Source: Thaumasiovibrio sp047250365 (GTDB lineage Bacteria > Pseudomonadota > Gammaproteobacteria > Enterobacterales > Vibrionaceae). From it: 64,000 nt of DNA. The position numbers were made by a program, and so were the translations under genes. Positions 35,857 through 44,397 of this stretch are shown in pieces. Location of the stretch: NCBI RefSeq assembly GCF_047250365.1, contig NZ_JBLBVL010000011.1, positions 49,009 to 113,008 of the forward strand, in the 5' to 3' direction. The first letter of the stretch is position 1. Each line of letters opens with the position of its first letter. Under the pieces are notes generated by a model. The model saw only the letters and a list, made by a program, of their open reading frames with translations, was not told where the DNA came from and searched no databases.

Positions 35857-35965
35857 TTTCTTAACGACTATCGCAATGCGACTAGCCAATAATAAGTCAT
35901 TCAGTTAATGATCATTTTATTGACCTAAGACAAAAAAACAACCTTAATGAACGCAAGGTTTTTTT
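35857..35965 (+). ncRNA. Candidate small RNA between nfo and grcA
   Basis: A promoter-like pair GTGACA (35820-35825), 18-bp spacer, CATAAT (35844-35849) points to a start near 35857. About 100 bp on, AACCTT-N9-AAGGTT is followed by TTTTT (35940-35965), a terminator shape. No ORF of note lies between. Together these would give a transcript of about 109 nt. The terminator stem is only 6 bp, and grcA's own regulatory sites overlap the 3' end, so this is speculative. Confidence 0.3.
35920..35933 (+). promoter_or_regulatory. Second, weaker FNR-like box upstream of grcA
   Basis: TTGACCTAAGACAA matches the FNR consensus at 7 of 10 positions. Its centre is exactly 53 bp upstream of the perfect box at 35973, the same separation as the two FNR sites I recall for E. 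coli yfiD (-40.5 and -93.5). Confidence 0.45.
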
Positions 35966-35972
35966 ACCTAAA

Positions 35973-36016
35973 TTGATCAAGATCAATATCTTTTTTTTGC
36001 CATATGGGTTTATAAT
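35973..36016 (+). promoter_or_regulatory. FNR-activated promoter of grcA
   Basis: A perfect FNR box, TTGAT-CAAG-ATCAA (35973-35986), is followed by TATAAT at 36011-36016. The box is centred about 42 bp before the predicted start, the classic position for class II FNR activation with no need for a -35 element. It fits strong anaerobic induction of grcA. Confidence 0.85.
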
Positions 36017-36072
36017 GGCTCTAGCTCAACAATATTTATAAAAATTCAACTTTTCTTCAAAGGAATCAAGTC

Positions 36073-36450
36073 ATGATCAAAGGAATTCAAATTACTAAAG
36101 CGGCAAATGACACTCTTCTTAACACCATCTGGTTACTCGACAACGAGAATAATCAAGCTCGCTGTGTGGCAGCTACCGGATTTGACGCCGATCAAGTTGT
36201 CCCTACATCAGATCTCGGCGAGATTGAGTATCGAGAGCTTCCTGTTGAAGCGCCAAGTGTGAAAATTGAAGGTGGACAGCATTTGAATGTCAATGTATTG
36301 AAGCGTGAAACACTAGAAGACGCGGTTAATCACCCAGAAAAATACCCACAATTGACCATTCGCGTTTCTGGCTATGCCGTGCGTTTTAACTCATTAACGA
36401 CGGAACAGCAAAAAGATGTTATCGCACGTACATTCACACAAAGCCTGTAA
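36073..36450 (+). CDS. grcA: GrcA, autonomous glycyl radical cofactor (YfiD)
   Basis: A spare glycyl-radical domain that restores activity to pyruvate formate-lyase after oxygen has cut it at its radical glycine. 125 residues; the C-terminal glycyl-radical motif RVSGYAVRFNSLT is intact, with the radical Gly near residue 100, and the N-terminal half (MIKGIQITKAANDTLLNTIW) matches YfiD. Upstream regulation by FNR is well supported by a perfect box. The gene is monocistronic and converges on thrC through a shared terminator. Confidence 0.96.
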   Translation: MIKGIQITKAANDTLLNTIWLLDNENNQARCVAATGFDADQVVPTSDLGEIEYRELPVEAPSVKIEGGQHLNVNVLKRETLEDAVNHPEKYPQLTIRVSGYAVRFNSLTTEQQKDVIARTFTQSL

Positions 36451-36471
36451 TTGGTTCGCGATTGACTGATT

Positions 36472-36499
36472 AAAAAAGGCAGCAATACATGCTGCCTTT
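36472..36499. terminator. Bidirectional terminator between grcA and thrC
   Basis: AAAGGCAGC, 7-nt loop and GCTGCCTTT. On the minus strand the run continues TTTTA (good terminator for thrC); on the plus strand it is followed by CTCTTTC. Confidence 0.8.
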
Positions 36500-36522
36500 C
36501 TCTTTCTTAATGACGACGAGAC

Positions 36523-37809
36523 TTATTGCTGAGCGGCATCACGCAGCACTTGCTTCAACTGCACGAAATCAGCGTCACGGGTGAGTGATAGCAGCGGCAA
36601 TACTGCATGTTTCGCTAAGGGAGCTGGCAAGGTAATCTCACGCTGTAAAATGGCCTCAACTGCTTCTTTAAACTTAGCCGGATGCGCCGTACATAGGAAT
36701 ATGCCAGTTTCCCCTTCAGCCAGTTGTTGCTCCAGAACTCGGTAAGCAATAGCACCATGCGGCTCACAGACGTAGCCCAACGCATCCAATTCTCGGACGC
36801 TCTGCGCTGAATCCTCATCCGTTACCGCACCATAACCCAACTCATCCAGTCCCCAGCCTTGGCGTTTACACAGCGCCTCAATGCGCGGCCAGTTGTTTGG
36901 CTGGCTAACATCCATCGCATTCGACAACGTGGGTACAGTCGGCTTTGGATCCCACTGTCCAGTTTTTAGATAACGTGGAACGGTATCATTCACATTTGTC
37001 GCGGCAATAAAGCGTTTAACCGGCAGTCCCATCGCTTTAGCGAGCATTCCAGCGGTTAAATTACCAAAATTTCCGCTTGGCACTGCAATTACTAACTCTT
37101 CACGTTGCTCTGGTGGCAATTGGGCGACCGCTTCGAAGTAATAACAGATTTGCGCCATTAAACGGCTGATATTGATTGAGTTAGCCGAGTTTAAACCAAT
37201 TTCCTGACGTAACGCTTCATCATCAAAGGCTTGCTTCACCAGTGCCTGACAATCATCAAAATCACCATTCACTGCCACTGTGGTGATGTTGCCACCCAAG
37301 GTACAAAACAAGGCTTCTTGTAAAGGGCTGATCTTGCCTTTTGGATACAGAATAACAACGTTAATATTCTCCATGCCGAAGAATGCATGCGCCACCGCTG
37401 CACCGGTATCTCCAGATGTCGCGGTTAAAATCGTGATTTTGCCATCATCCGAAACCGCAGCCAGCGACTGCGCCATAAAGCGCCCACCAAAGTCCTTAAA
37501 GGCCAATGTTGGACCATGAAATAACTCCAGAGCATGAATCCCATCTTTCACGTTAGCGAGGGGAGCTGGAAATTCGAACGCATTATCAATCAAGACTTTT
37601 ACTTGTGATTCCGTCAATTCATCTCCCAGCATTGTCGCCAATATTTTCGCACTACGACTATGGAAATCTAATTCCAATAGTGCTTCTATATCGTCGAATT
37701 GAGGCAGTTGTTCTGGGAAAAATAGCCCTTGATTGCGTCCAAGTCCCTGACGCACCGCCTGTGCAAATGAAACTTGTTCATTATGATCTTTTAAATTATG
37801 CAACTTCAT
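36523..37809 (-). CDS. thrC: Threonine synthase
   Basis: PLP enzyme converting O-phosphohomoserine to threonine, the last step of the pathway. 428 residues, as in E. coli. The PLP-lysine motif is in HGPTLAFKDFGGRFM near residue 105; the phosphate-binding SGDTGAAVAHAF and AVPSGNFGNLTAG loops and the C-terminal CTAHPAKF follow. The ATG overlaps the thrB stop by 4 bp. It is the last gene of the thr operon and ends at the shared hairpin with grcA. Confidence 0.97.
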   Translation of the reverse strand: MKLHNLKDHNEQVSFAQAVRQGLGRNQGLFFPEQLPQFDDIEALLELDFHSRSAKILATMLGDELTESQVKVLIDNAFEFPAPLANVKDGIHALELFHGPTLAFKDFGGRFMAQSLAAVSDDGKITILTATSGDTGAAVAHAFFGMENINVVILYPKGKISPLQEALFCTLGGNITTVAVNGDFDDCQALVKQAFDDEALRQEIGLNSANSINISRLMAQICYYFEAVAQLPPEQREELVIAVPSGNFGNLTAGMLAKAMGLPVKRFIAATNVNDTVPRYLKTGQWDPKPTVPTLSNAMDVSQPNNWPRIEALCKRQGWGLDELGYGAVTDEDSAQSVRELDALGYVCEPHGAIAYRVLEQQLAEGETGIFLCTAHPAKFKEAVEAILQREITLPAPLAKHAVLPLLSLTRDADFVQLKQVLRDAAQQ

Positions 37810-38762
37810 AGATGACTTCCTGTTACCTGTGAGCCCTGTGTATCTAACTTACACACATGGACAAATCCTTGTTCATTTTGAATATAATTATCACTTAACC
37901 AACGGGCGACACGCTCTGCAGTCTCGACGCTGGCACAAATGCTAAATAGTGTTGGCCCCGACCCTGAGATGCCAGTTGCCAGAGCGCCGGCATCCGCTGC
38001 CCATTGACGTGCTTTGGCAAAACCTGGTAGCAATGCAGCACGATAAGGTTCAGCGATGACATCATGGATCATTGTTGCCGCCAGCGCAGGTTGCTGAGTA
38101 TGGCACGCATGAATAAACCCAGCTAAGTGACGTCCATGGGCAATAATATCTTGACGACGGTATTGTGATGGTAATATCGAGCGTGCCTCTGCAGTTGAGA
38201 CCGTAATTCCCGGATAGGCCATCACCCAATACCAATCATCAAAGCTGGGAACCGACTGGCTGATAATATCTAGCTCTTCAACCATGAGCTGCACGCCACC
38301 TAGGTAGCAAGGAGCCACGTTATCATAATGAATTCCACCAGAGATCTGACCTTCCATTTCACCCATTAATGCCAACAGTTCCGTTTCATTCAGCGGCAAA
38401 TCGTGGAACTGGTTCAATGCATCCAATGCGGCAACAATTGAACAAGCACTCGAGCCTAGCCCAGAACCAATGGGCATGTTCTTCTCCAGTGTCATAGCAA
38501 GCGGACGCGGCGCGATCCCCTTTAACGCTAGTTCTCGACAAAAAACCTGCCAGCAGTCATAGACAATATTGTCCTTGGCATCTTTTGGCAACTTCGCCAC
38601 AAAGCGACCAACACATTCGAGGTTAAAAGCGGTTTGTGATGCTTCAACCATTACCCGATCACCAAGACGTGTTCCATCAATCGGTGATACTGCAGCCCCT
38701 AGAACATCAAACCCAACGCTTACATTACCTATCGATGCAGGCGCATAAACAACAACACTCAT
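37806..38762 (-). CDS. thrB: Homoserine kinase
   Basis: GHMP-family kinase that phosphorylates homoserine. Starting at MSVVVYAPASIGN (38762), with AGGAGT 6 bp upstream, it has 318 residues; a longer frame would run back into thrA. Motifs: YAPASIGNVSVGFDVLG, the ATP-binding MPIGSGLGSSACSIVAAL and the C-terminal GISGSGPTLFSI. It begins 2 bp after thrA and overlaps thrC by 4 bp, so the three genes are tightly coupled. Confidence 0.97.
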   Translation of the reverse strand: MSVVVYAPASIGNVSVGFDVLGAAVSPIDGTRLGDRVMVEASQTAFNLECVGRFVAKLPKDAKDNIVYDCWQVFCRELALKGIAPRPLAMTLEKNMPIGSGLGSSACSIVAALDALNQFHDLPLNETELLALMGEMEGQISGGIHYDNVAPCYLGGVQLMVEELDIISQSVPSFDDWYWVMAYPGITVSTAEARSILPSQYRRQDIIAHGRHLAGFIHACHTQQPALAATMIHDVIAEPYRAALLPGFAKARQWAADAGALATGISGSGPTLFSICASVETAERVARWLSDNYIQNEQGFVHVCKLDTQGSQVTGSHL

Positions 38763-38764
38763 GG

Positions 38765-41224
38765 TTATACTCCTAACTTCCAACCCAATGTACGCATCAG
38801 ATCAGCAAAGACCCCAGCAGCCGTCACCTCATTACCTGCACCATACCCGCGCAAAACAAGTGGGATGGGTTGATAGTAGCGACTATAGAATGCTAACGCA
38901 TTCTCACCATCTTTAATCTTATACATCGGGTCATCGCCATCGACAGCAACAACCTTCACTACGCAGCGACCATCAACAATTTCGCCCACATAGCGCAGCA
39001 CTTTCCCTTCACTGGCCGCCTGAGCTGCTAACTGCTCAAAATAAGCATCAGCTTCAGGTAAACGCGCCATAAAGCTATCAACATCTCCACTGTCATCAAA
39101 GCCTGGCGGTAATGCTTGCTCTACGCAAACATCTGACAGTTCCAATTTCATGCCGGCTTCACGAGCAAGAATCAATAACTTACGTGCAACATCCATCCCG
39201 GAAAGATCATCACGAGGATCCGGCTCGGTAAAACCATTACTCCGCGCGACCCTGGTCGCTTCACTAAAACTCATTCCCTCATCTAGCTTTCCGAAGATAT
39301 ACGATAATGACCCCGACAAAATACCGCTAAATCGTACCAATTCATCCCCGGCAGCCAATAAGTTTTGCAGGTTCTCAATAACTGGTAAGCCCGCTCCAAC
39401 CGTTGTGTCGTACATAAACTTACGACGAGTGCTTCGCGCAGCCTGACGCAACTGATGGTAGTAATCCATACTCGCGGTGTTGGCTTTTTTATTCGGAGTA
39501 ATGACATGGAAGCCAGCTGCGAGAAAATCGACATACTGATCAGCAATCGCTTGATCCGAAGTACAATCAACAATGACCGGATTGATAATATGGTGGCGTT
39601 TTACCAGTTGAATCATACTTGATAAGCTGAACGTTTCTTCTGGTTGTGCCACCTTATCTCGCCAACTGTCCAAACTGATACCGTTATGATCAAGACACAT
39701 TCCTCGACTATTAACCAAACCGCATACTCGAATCTCAATCCCTTGTTGAGCCAGTTTTGATTGCTGACGCTGAATTTGATCCACCAGCTCACCACCAACA
39801 CCACCAACACCGACCACGAAAACATCTAAATAGTGTTTCGAGTTAAAGAGATTCTCATGGCAGGCTTTAATGGCTTCCGCTATCGAGTCGGCTGGAATTA
39901 CCGCTGAAATAGCCCTCTCCGACGATCCTTGTGCGATCGCAACGATATTGACATTGACCTCGGCTAACGAGGTAAAGAAACACGAAGCGACCCCTTTTGA
40001 TGTACGCATTCCGTCGCCAACCAAGGTGACAATCGCCATATCAGCAATATATTCAACGGGCTCTAATAAGCCATCTTTAAGCTCAAGTTCAAATGCATCC
40101 TGCAAGGCGAGCTCAGCAACTGGCTTATCCTGCTCTTCGATGCAGAAGCTTATACTGTATTCAGACGAGGATTGAGTGATCAAAACAATCGACACACCAG
40201 CGGCTGACATCGCACCAAAAATGCGGCTGGCCATACCAACCATTCCCTTCATTCCTGGTCCAGAGACATTCACCATGGTCAGCTTATCTAAGGTGGTGAT
40301 ACCTTTAATGGCTAATTGATCCTCACCCGTATCTTGTCCAATCAAGGTACCCGCACCTTGAGGATTAAAACTATTTTTGATGAGGCAAGGTATATGGAAT
40401 TGAGCAATAGGGGCAATCGTTTTTGGGTGCAATACCGAAGCGCCGAAGTAAGACAACTCCATCGCTTCTTGATAGCTCAACGACTTCAATAAACGCGCAT
40501 CCTGAACGATACGGGGATCACAACTATAAACGCCATCAACATCGGTCCAGATTTCACAACACTCTGCGCGTAAACATGCCGCTAGAACAGCTGCTGAATA
40601 ATCTGACCCATTACGGCCTAAGGTGACTAATTCACCTTTTTCGTTACCTGCGGTAAAGCCTGGCATAATATTGACATGCCCAACAGGCAATGGATGACGC
40701 TTAAAGTTAGCCGTAGATACATCGATATCAACCATCGCCTCAAGATAACCACCTTCGGCATAAAGATAGTTAACCGGATCAATCAAGCTGGCTTTCTGCC
40801 CACGCGCTTCCAATACCGCTTGCATGGTTACAATCGAGACACGCTCACCTTTACTGATAATGCGAGCATAAACGTTATCAGGACATAGCCCCAGCAACGA
40901 AATGCCATGCACAAACTGCTTTAATTGCGTTAAGGTGCTATGTAGCTTTCCTTCAACCAGTTGCCGATCAAAACCGGTCACTTGAGTTTCGATGCCATCA
41001 AATAGCACTTGAAAAACACTATTTAACTCATCAATTTGCAAATCAGCTTCACCATGTGCAATGGCACTTTCTACCACAGCAACTAACTTGTTCGTTATTT
41101 TTCCTGGCGCTGATAACACAACGGCTACCTCTTCCTGCCGTGCATTATTGGCAATAATTTCTGCCGCTCGCAGAAAGCGCTCAGAATCAGCTAGCGAAGA
41201 GCCGCCAAACTTTAGTACTCGCAT
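38765..41224 (-). CDS. thrA: Bifunctional aspartokinase I / homoserine dehydrogenase I
   Basis: Catalyses the first and third steps from aspartate to threonine. From MRVLKFGGSS (41224) it has 819 residues, like E. coli ThrA. The N-terminal aspartokinase domain (1-295) has the KFGGSSLAD motif and GRNGSDYSAA; two ACT domains follow (about 315-460); the homoserine dehydrogenase domain starts at VVGVGGVGGELVDQI (about 468) with TPNKKANTA and the GVGVAxxD-like DDLSGMDVARKLLIL. ACT domains imply threonine feedback control, and transcription is controlled by the attenuator upstream. Confidence 0.98.
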   Translation of the reverse strand: MRVLKFGGSSLADSERFLRAAEIIANNARQEEVAVVLSAPGKITNKLVAVVESAIAHGEADLQIDELNSVFQVLFDGIETQVTGFDRQLVEGKLHSTLTQLKQFVHGISLLGLCPDNVYARIISKGERVSIVTMQAVLEARGQKASLIDPVNYLYAEGGYLEAMVDIDVSTANFKRHPLPVGHVNIMPGFTAGNEKGELVTLGRNGSDYSAAVLAACLRAECCEIWTDVDGVYSCDPRIVQDARLLKSLSYQEAMELSYFGASVLHPKTIAPIAQFHIPCLIKNSFNPQGAGTLIGQDTGEDQLAIKGITTLDKLTMVNVSGPGMKGMVGMASRIFGAMSAAGVSIVLITQSSSEYSISFCIEEQDKPVAELALQDAFELELKDGLLEPVEYIADMAIVTLVGDGMRTSKGVASCFFTSLAEVNVNIVAIAQGSSERAISAVIPADSIAEAIKACHENLFNSKHYLDVFVVGVGGVGGELVDQIQRQQSKLAQQGIEIRVCGLVNSRGMCLDHNGISLDSWRDKVAQPEETFSLSSMIQLVKRHHIINPVIVDCTSDQAIADQYVDFLAAGFHVITPNKKANTASMDYYHQLRQAARSTRRKFMYDTTVGAGLPVIENLQNLLAAGDELVRFSGILSGSLSYIFGKLDEGMSFSEATRVARSNGFTEPDPRDDLSGMDVARKLLILAREAGMKLELSDVCVEQALPPGFDDSGDVDSFMARLPEADAYFEQLAAQAASEGKVLRYVGEIVDGRCVVKVVAVDGDDPMYKIKDGENALAFYSRYYQPIPLVLRGYGAGNEVTAAGVFADLMRTLGWKLGV

Positions 41225-41274
41225 CCCTGTCACTCCCAACATCCTATTTAATTAAATTGATAACCATCAAGCGT

Positions 41275-41313
41275 AAAAAAAGCCCGCACCTTTAAAGGGT
41301 GCGGGCTTTTTTT
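41275..41313 (-). terminator. Attenuator terminator of the thr operon
   Basis: On the minus strand GCCCGCACC, a 7-nt loop and GGTGCGGGC run into seven T, between thrL and thrA. The GCGGGC at the end of the leader ORF can pair instead with the GCCCGC arm of this terminator, and an ACCCGC early in the leader can pair with that GCGGGC, giving the alternative pairings expected of classic attenuation. Confidence 0.9.
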
Positions 41314-41327
41314 GTTATTTGTGCGTA

Positions 41328-41396
41328 TTAGCCCGCCCCAACACCAATCATGCCGGTAATTGTGGTTGTTGTAATAATGCGGGTAATGTTATGCAT
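41328..41396 (-). CDS. thrL: ThrL, thr operon leader peptide
   Basis: A 22-residue leader peptide (MHNITRIITTTTITGMIGV then GAG), too short for ORF lists. It holds six Thr and five Ile codons, and ends in the same GAG as the E. coli leader. Ribosome stalling at these codons when charged Thr- or Ile-tRNA is scarce would prevent the downstream terminator from forming and allow thrABC transcription. A TTGACT on the minus strand (41458-41463) may be the -35 of the operon promoter, but I could not settle the -10. Confidence 0.92.
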   Translation of the reverse strand: MHNITRIITTTTITGMIGVGAG

Positions 41397-41600
41397 ACGC
41401 TTAATAATGTCATTCCTTGATCTCTATAATGTAACAGTTACAGGTTTTTCACTACCAAGTCAACAAAAAAGACATTTTTTACCTTTTTGCTCTCTCACCA
41501 TGTGCATTCAAAACAATGCAAATAACTGCATAAATAGCCTCGGTACCATATACTCTACTTATGGGTGTTATATCGGGTTAACCCCGCTTAAGGAAGAGGC

Positions 41601-43316
41601 ATGACAACGGCTATGGAACAACTTGTCGCACACACCATTTTACAGGGCTCTGATGCAATGTTTGGTCGCTTTCTCGATGTAACGGCTGGCGCACAGCAAC
41701 GTTTCGAGCTTGCGGACTGGAATGCTGTCTATCAAGCCATGAAATCTCGGATCTCGTTTTACGAAAAACATGTCTCTTTAGTGACCCGGCAAATCCAAAT
41801 AATGCTTGGGAAGAAATACGCTAATCGTCAGTTTTTAATGACGGTGAAAATAGAGTATGAACAACTTCTACAAGATTATCCTCGTTATGATATTGCTGAG
41901 AGCTTTTTTAATTCCGTTTACTGTCGAATTTTCGAGCACCGTAACATTGAACACGAGAAACTGTTTGTCACCAGTTCACAGCCCGAGCGGCTGCCAACCT
42001 ACCCAACAGGGATCAGCAAAACCTACCATGTTAACGGTGATATTTCCGCGGTGTTAAATCGTATCATCGATGATGTGCCATTTACCTTACAGTGGGAAGA
42101 CAGGGAGCGGGATCAAACCGCGTTAGCGTACAGTGTTCTAGAGCAAGTACCAGAATGCCAAGAAGCTGAGTGCCACATAGAGATGATTAAAGAGCCTTTT
42201 TTTCGCAATAAGGCAGCCTACCTCATCGGCAAAATCCATTTAAACGGCCACCCAGTACAACCTTTAGTAATCCCCATATTAAATCGAAATGGACAAGCCC
42301 TCTATTTAGACGCTTGTATATGCGATACCAGCGAGATGAGTATTATTTTTGGCTTCGCCCGCTCTTACTTTATGGTTTATTGCCCTGCCCCTTCTGTGCT
42401 TGTGCGTTTTTTAAAAGCGTTAATGCCAAAGAAAACGGCGGCCGAACTGTACACTGCCATTGGCTGTCAAAAGCACGGTAAAACCGAGCTCTATCGAGAG
42501 TATTTAAATCACCTCAATCATTCCAGCGATTGCTTCGTCATGGCCCCTGGGGTTAAAGGCATGGTGATGTCAGTCTTCACCCTGCCATCTTATGGATTTG
42601 TTTTTAAGATAATTAAAGATAAATTCGCACCACAGAAAGCCATTACACATGAAACGGTCAAGCAAAAATACAAACTGGTCAAAGAGCATGACCGTATCGG
42701 TCGCATGGCCGACACGTTAGAATACCGTAACTTTGTTTTTGATCGACACCGTTTCAGCCAGTCACTACTTGATGAACTTCTTCAAGTGGCCCCTTCTATT
42801 ATCGATATTTCCGATGACAAGGTACTAATTAAGCACCTTTATATGGAAAGACGAATGACGCCGCTAAACCTCTATTTAGAGACCGCTAGCGAAGAAGAGA
42901 AGCGTCAGGCGGTGAATGACTATGGCTTTGCACTCAAACAACTCGCTGCTGCCAATATTTTCCCTGGAGATATGCTCTTAAAGAACTTTGGTGTGACACG
43001 TCACAAACGGATCGTGTTTTATGATTATGATGAAATAAGTTATATGACTGAAATGAACTTTCGCCGTATACCTGAAGCAAAAACCCCAGAACAAGAGATG
43101 GCGGCCGAGCCTTGGTACAGTGTTGGACCCAATGATGTATTCCCTGAGGAGTTTCGTACTTTTCTCTTCGCTGATCGTCATCTCCGTGCGCTATTTGAAG
43201 AACAGCATGCCGATGTTTTCACTCCTGAGCTATGGATAAAGCTACAGCAGAAAATCAGCCAAGGAATGATTTCTGACGTCTTTCCTTATAACGAAAGGTT
43301 TAAATTAGCGATTTAG
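41601..43316 (+). CDS. aceK: AceK, isocitrate dehydrogenase kinase/phosphatase
   Basis: Switches isocitrate dehydrogenase off and on by phosphorylation, directing carbon into the glyoxylate shunt during growth on acetate. 571 residues. The ATP-binding motif APGVKGMVMSVF lies near residue 315, followed by the KIIKDKF lysine; the kinase-type core has YMERRMTPLNLYL, LLKNFGVTRHKRIVFYDYDE with the catalytic Asp residues, and an FP-rich C-terminus. AGGAAGAGG precedes the ATG. In enterobacteria aceK sits behind aceBA; here there is no malate synthase or isocitrate lyase beside it. Confidence 0.95.
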   Translation: MTTAMEQLVAHTILQGSDAMFGRFLDVTAGAQQRFELADWNAVYQAMKSRISFYEKHVSLVTRQIQIMLGKKYANRQFLMTVKIEYEQLLQDYPRYDIAESFFNSVYCRIFEHRNIEHEKLFVTSSQPERLPTYPTGISKTYHVNGDISAVLNRIIDDVPFTLQWEDRERDQTALAYSVLEQVPECQEAECHIEMIKEPFFRNKAAYLIGKIHLNGHPVQPLVIPILNRNGQALYLDACICDTSEMSIIFGFARSYFMVYCPAPSVLVRFLKALMPKKTAAELYTAIGCQKHGKTELYREYLNHLNHSSDCFVMAPGVKGMVMSVFTLPSYGFVFKIIKDKFAPQKAITHETVKQKYKLVKEHDRIGRMADTLEYRNFVFDRHRFSQSLLDELLQVAPSIIDISDDKVLIKHLYMERRMTPLNLYLETASEEEKRQAVNDYGFALKQLAAANIFPGDMLLKNFGVTRHKRIVFYDYDEISYMTEMNFRRIPEAKTPEQEMAAEPWYSVGPNDVFPEEFRTFLFADRHLRALFEEQHADVFTPELWIKLQQKISQGMISDVFPYNERFKLAI

Positions 43317-43426
43317 TTATGCATTATTATTCTAATTTTCTAGGGAACTTTCTCAACTTGTATATGTGCTTAGTGGCACTGACAGTGCTAACATAAAAAT
43401 TCACTTAAGTTAAAACAGGAGGAATC

Positions 43427-43903
43427 ATGACATTAAGACTTTCTTTGGGTCTGTTGCTGTCACTTCTGTTTGGCACATACTGCTATGCTGCGCCGTCTAT
43501 TAATGAAAAACAGAGTGATGATAGTGGGTTTTACTTATCCTCATCTACAACCAAAAAACACAACTTTGACATGTGGCAACTTAACAGCGGTTACTCTTAT
43601 TCGGTTTCATCTAATTTACAGCTTTATCTCAGCACATCAATTACCGCAGGTAACGAGCATCTAGAGCCAGAGCGGGGTATCGCTAGTGGTATAAAGTATG
43701 GTTTTACTCCACGATTCTCTATTGAATCGGCGTTAACTACATCATTAAACTCACCAACAGAAACACCAAGTAAGCAAACGGCGCCGCTTGGCTTTGAGGT
43801 TTCTAGCCGATACCGACTAACAGAGCTGGTTGATGTACACGCAACCCTCGATATTGAGCAGATAGAAAGCCAATATGTTTTAGGTATTGGTTATCGCTTT
43901 TAG
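43427..43903 (+). CDS. Small exported beta-barrel-like protein, function unknown
   Basis: A 158-residue protein with a clear signal peptide (MTLRLSLGLLLSLLFGTYC then YAA before PSINEK) and a strong AGGAGG Shine-Dalgarno 7 bp before the ATG. The mature part is Ser/Thr-rich and alternates polar and nonpolar residues (WQLNSGYSYSVSSNLQLYL, FSIESALTTSL, DVHATLDIEQIE), ending in VLGIGYRF; a terminal aromatic Phe is typical of outer-membrane barrels. Perhaps six to eight strands fit. I do not recognise the family. It converges on the RraA-like gene with a 4-bp overlap of the coding ends. Confidence 0.7.
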   Translation: MTLRLSLGLLLSLLFGTYCYAAPSINEKQSDDSGFYLSSSTTKKHNFDMWQLNSGYSYSVSSNLQLYLSTSITAGNEHLEPERGIASGIKYGFTPRFSIESALTTSLNSPTETPSKQTAPLGFEVSSRYRLTELVDVHATLDIEQIESQYVLGIGYRF

Positions 43904-44397
43904 GTGCCTAGCGTGCTTAAATCTAATGCTTTTCTCGACACGGCAACCCCATTTTTATCCGCATAAACCATATAACCAGGTGCGATATCTATCTTCTTGA
44001 TATGTACCTCAACACCACTTTCTCCTCGTCCACGCTTTTCTGTTTTTATCGGACATGTCGCCAACGCCTTAACACCGATTTTCATTTTATTAATAGCACC
44101 AACATCCCGAACAGCTCCAAAAACAATAACGCCTTTCCAGCCATTTTTGACCGCACTCGCTGCAATTTGATCTCCGAGCAGCGCCCACTGAATAGCTCCG
44201 CCCCCATCGACAACAAGTACACGACCGTGACCTGGGCTATTCAAAAGTTGTTTTACATAGCTGTTATCGTGAAAACAACGAACGGTGGCTACCTCACCAT
44301 AAAAAACAGCGCTTTCACCATAACTCTGCCATTGTATCGGCAGCCATGTCACCTCGTTCGGATAAAGGTCACATAGATCGGGTAGTAAATCATCCAT
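43900..44397 (-). CDS. RraA-family protein, possible 4-hydroxy-4-methyl-2-oxoglutarate aldolase
   Basis: A 165-residue protein of the RraA/MenG-like fold. The core GHGRVLVVDGGGAIQWALLGD and WKGVIVFGAVRDV is typical. It has the D-x20-R-D motif (Asp of GDQIAA to RD of AVRD) that marks the aldolase branch; E. coli RraA, an inhibitor of RNase E, has RQ in that place. This favours a class II HMG/CHA-type aldolase or oxaloacetate decarboxylase activity over RNase E regulation, though vibrio annotations often say RraA. Its 3' end overlaps that of the convergent barrel gene by 4 bp. Confidence 0.8.
   Translation of the reverse strand: MDDLLPDLCDLYPNEVTWLPIQWQSYGESAVFYGEVATVRCFHDNSYVKQLLNSPGHGRVLVVDGGGAIQWALLGDQIAASAVKNGWKGVIVFGAVRDVGAINKMKIGVKALATCPIKTEKRGRGESGVEVHIKKIDIAPGYMVYADKNGVAVSRKALDLSTLGT

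Noticed and set aside
41350..41604. 84-codon plus-strand ORF
   Set aside because: It overlaps the antisense of thrL and runs into the aceK start; its valine-rich beginning is the complement of the Thr/Ile codons of the leader.
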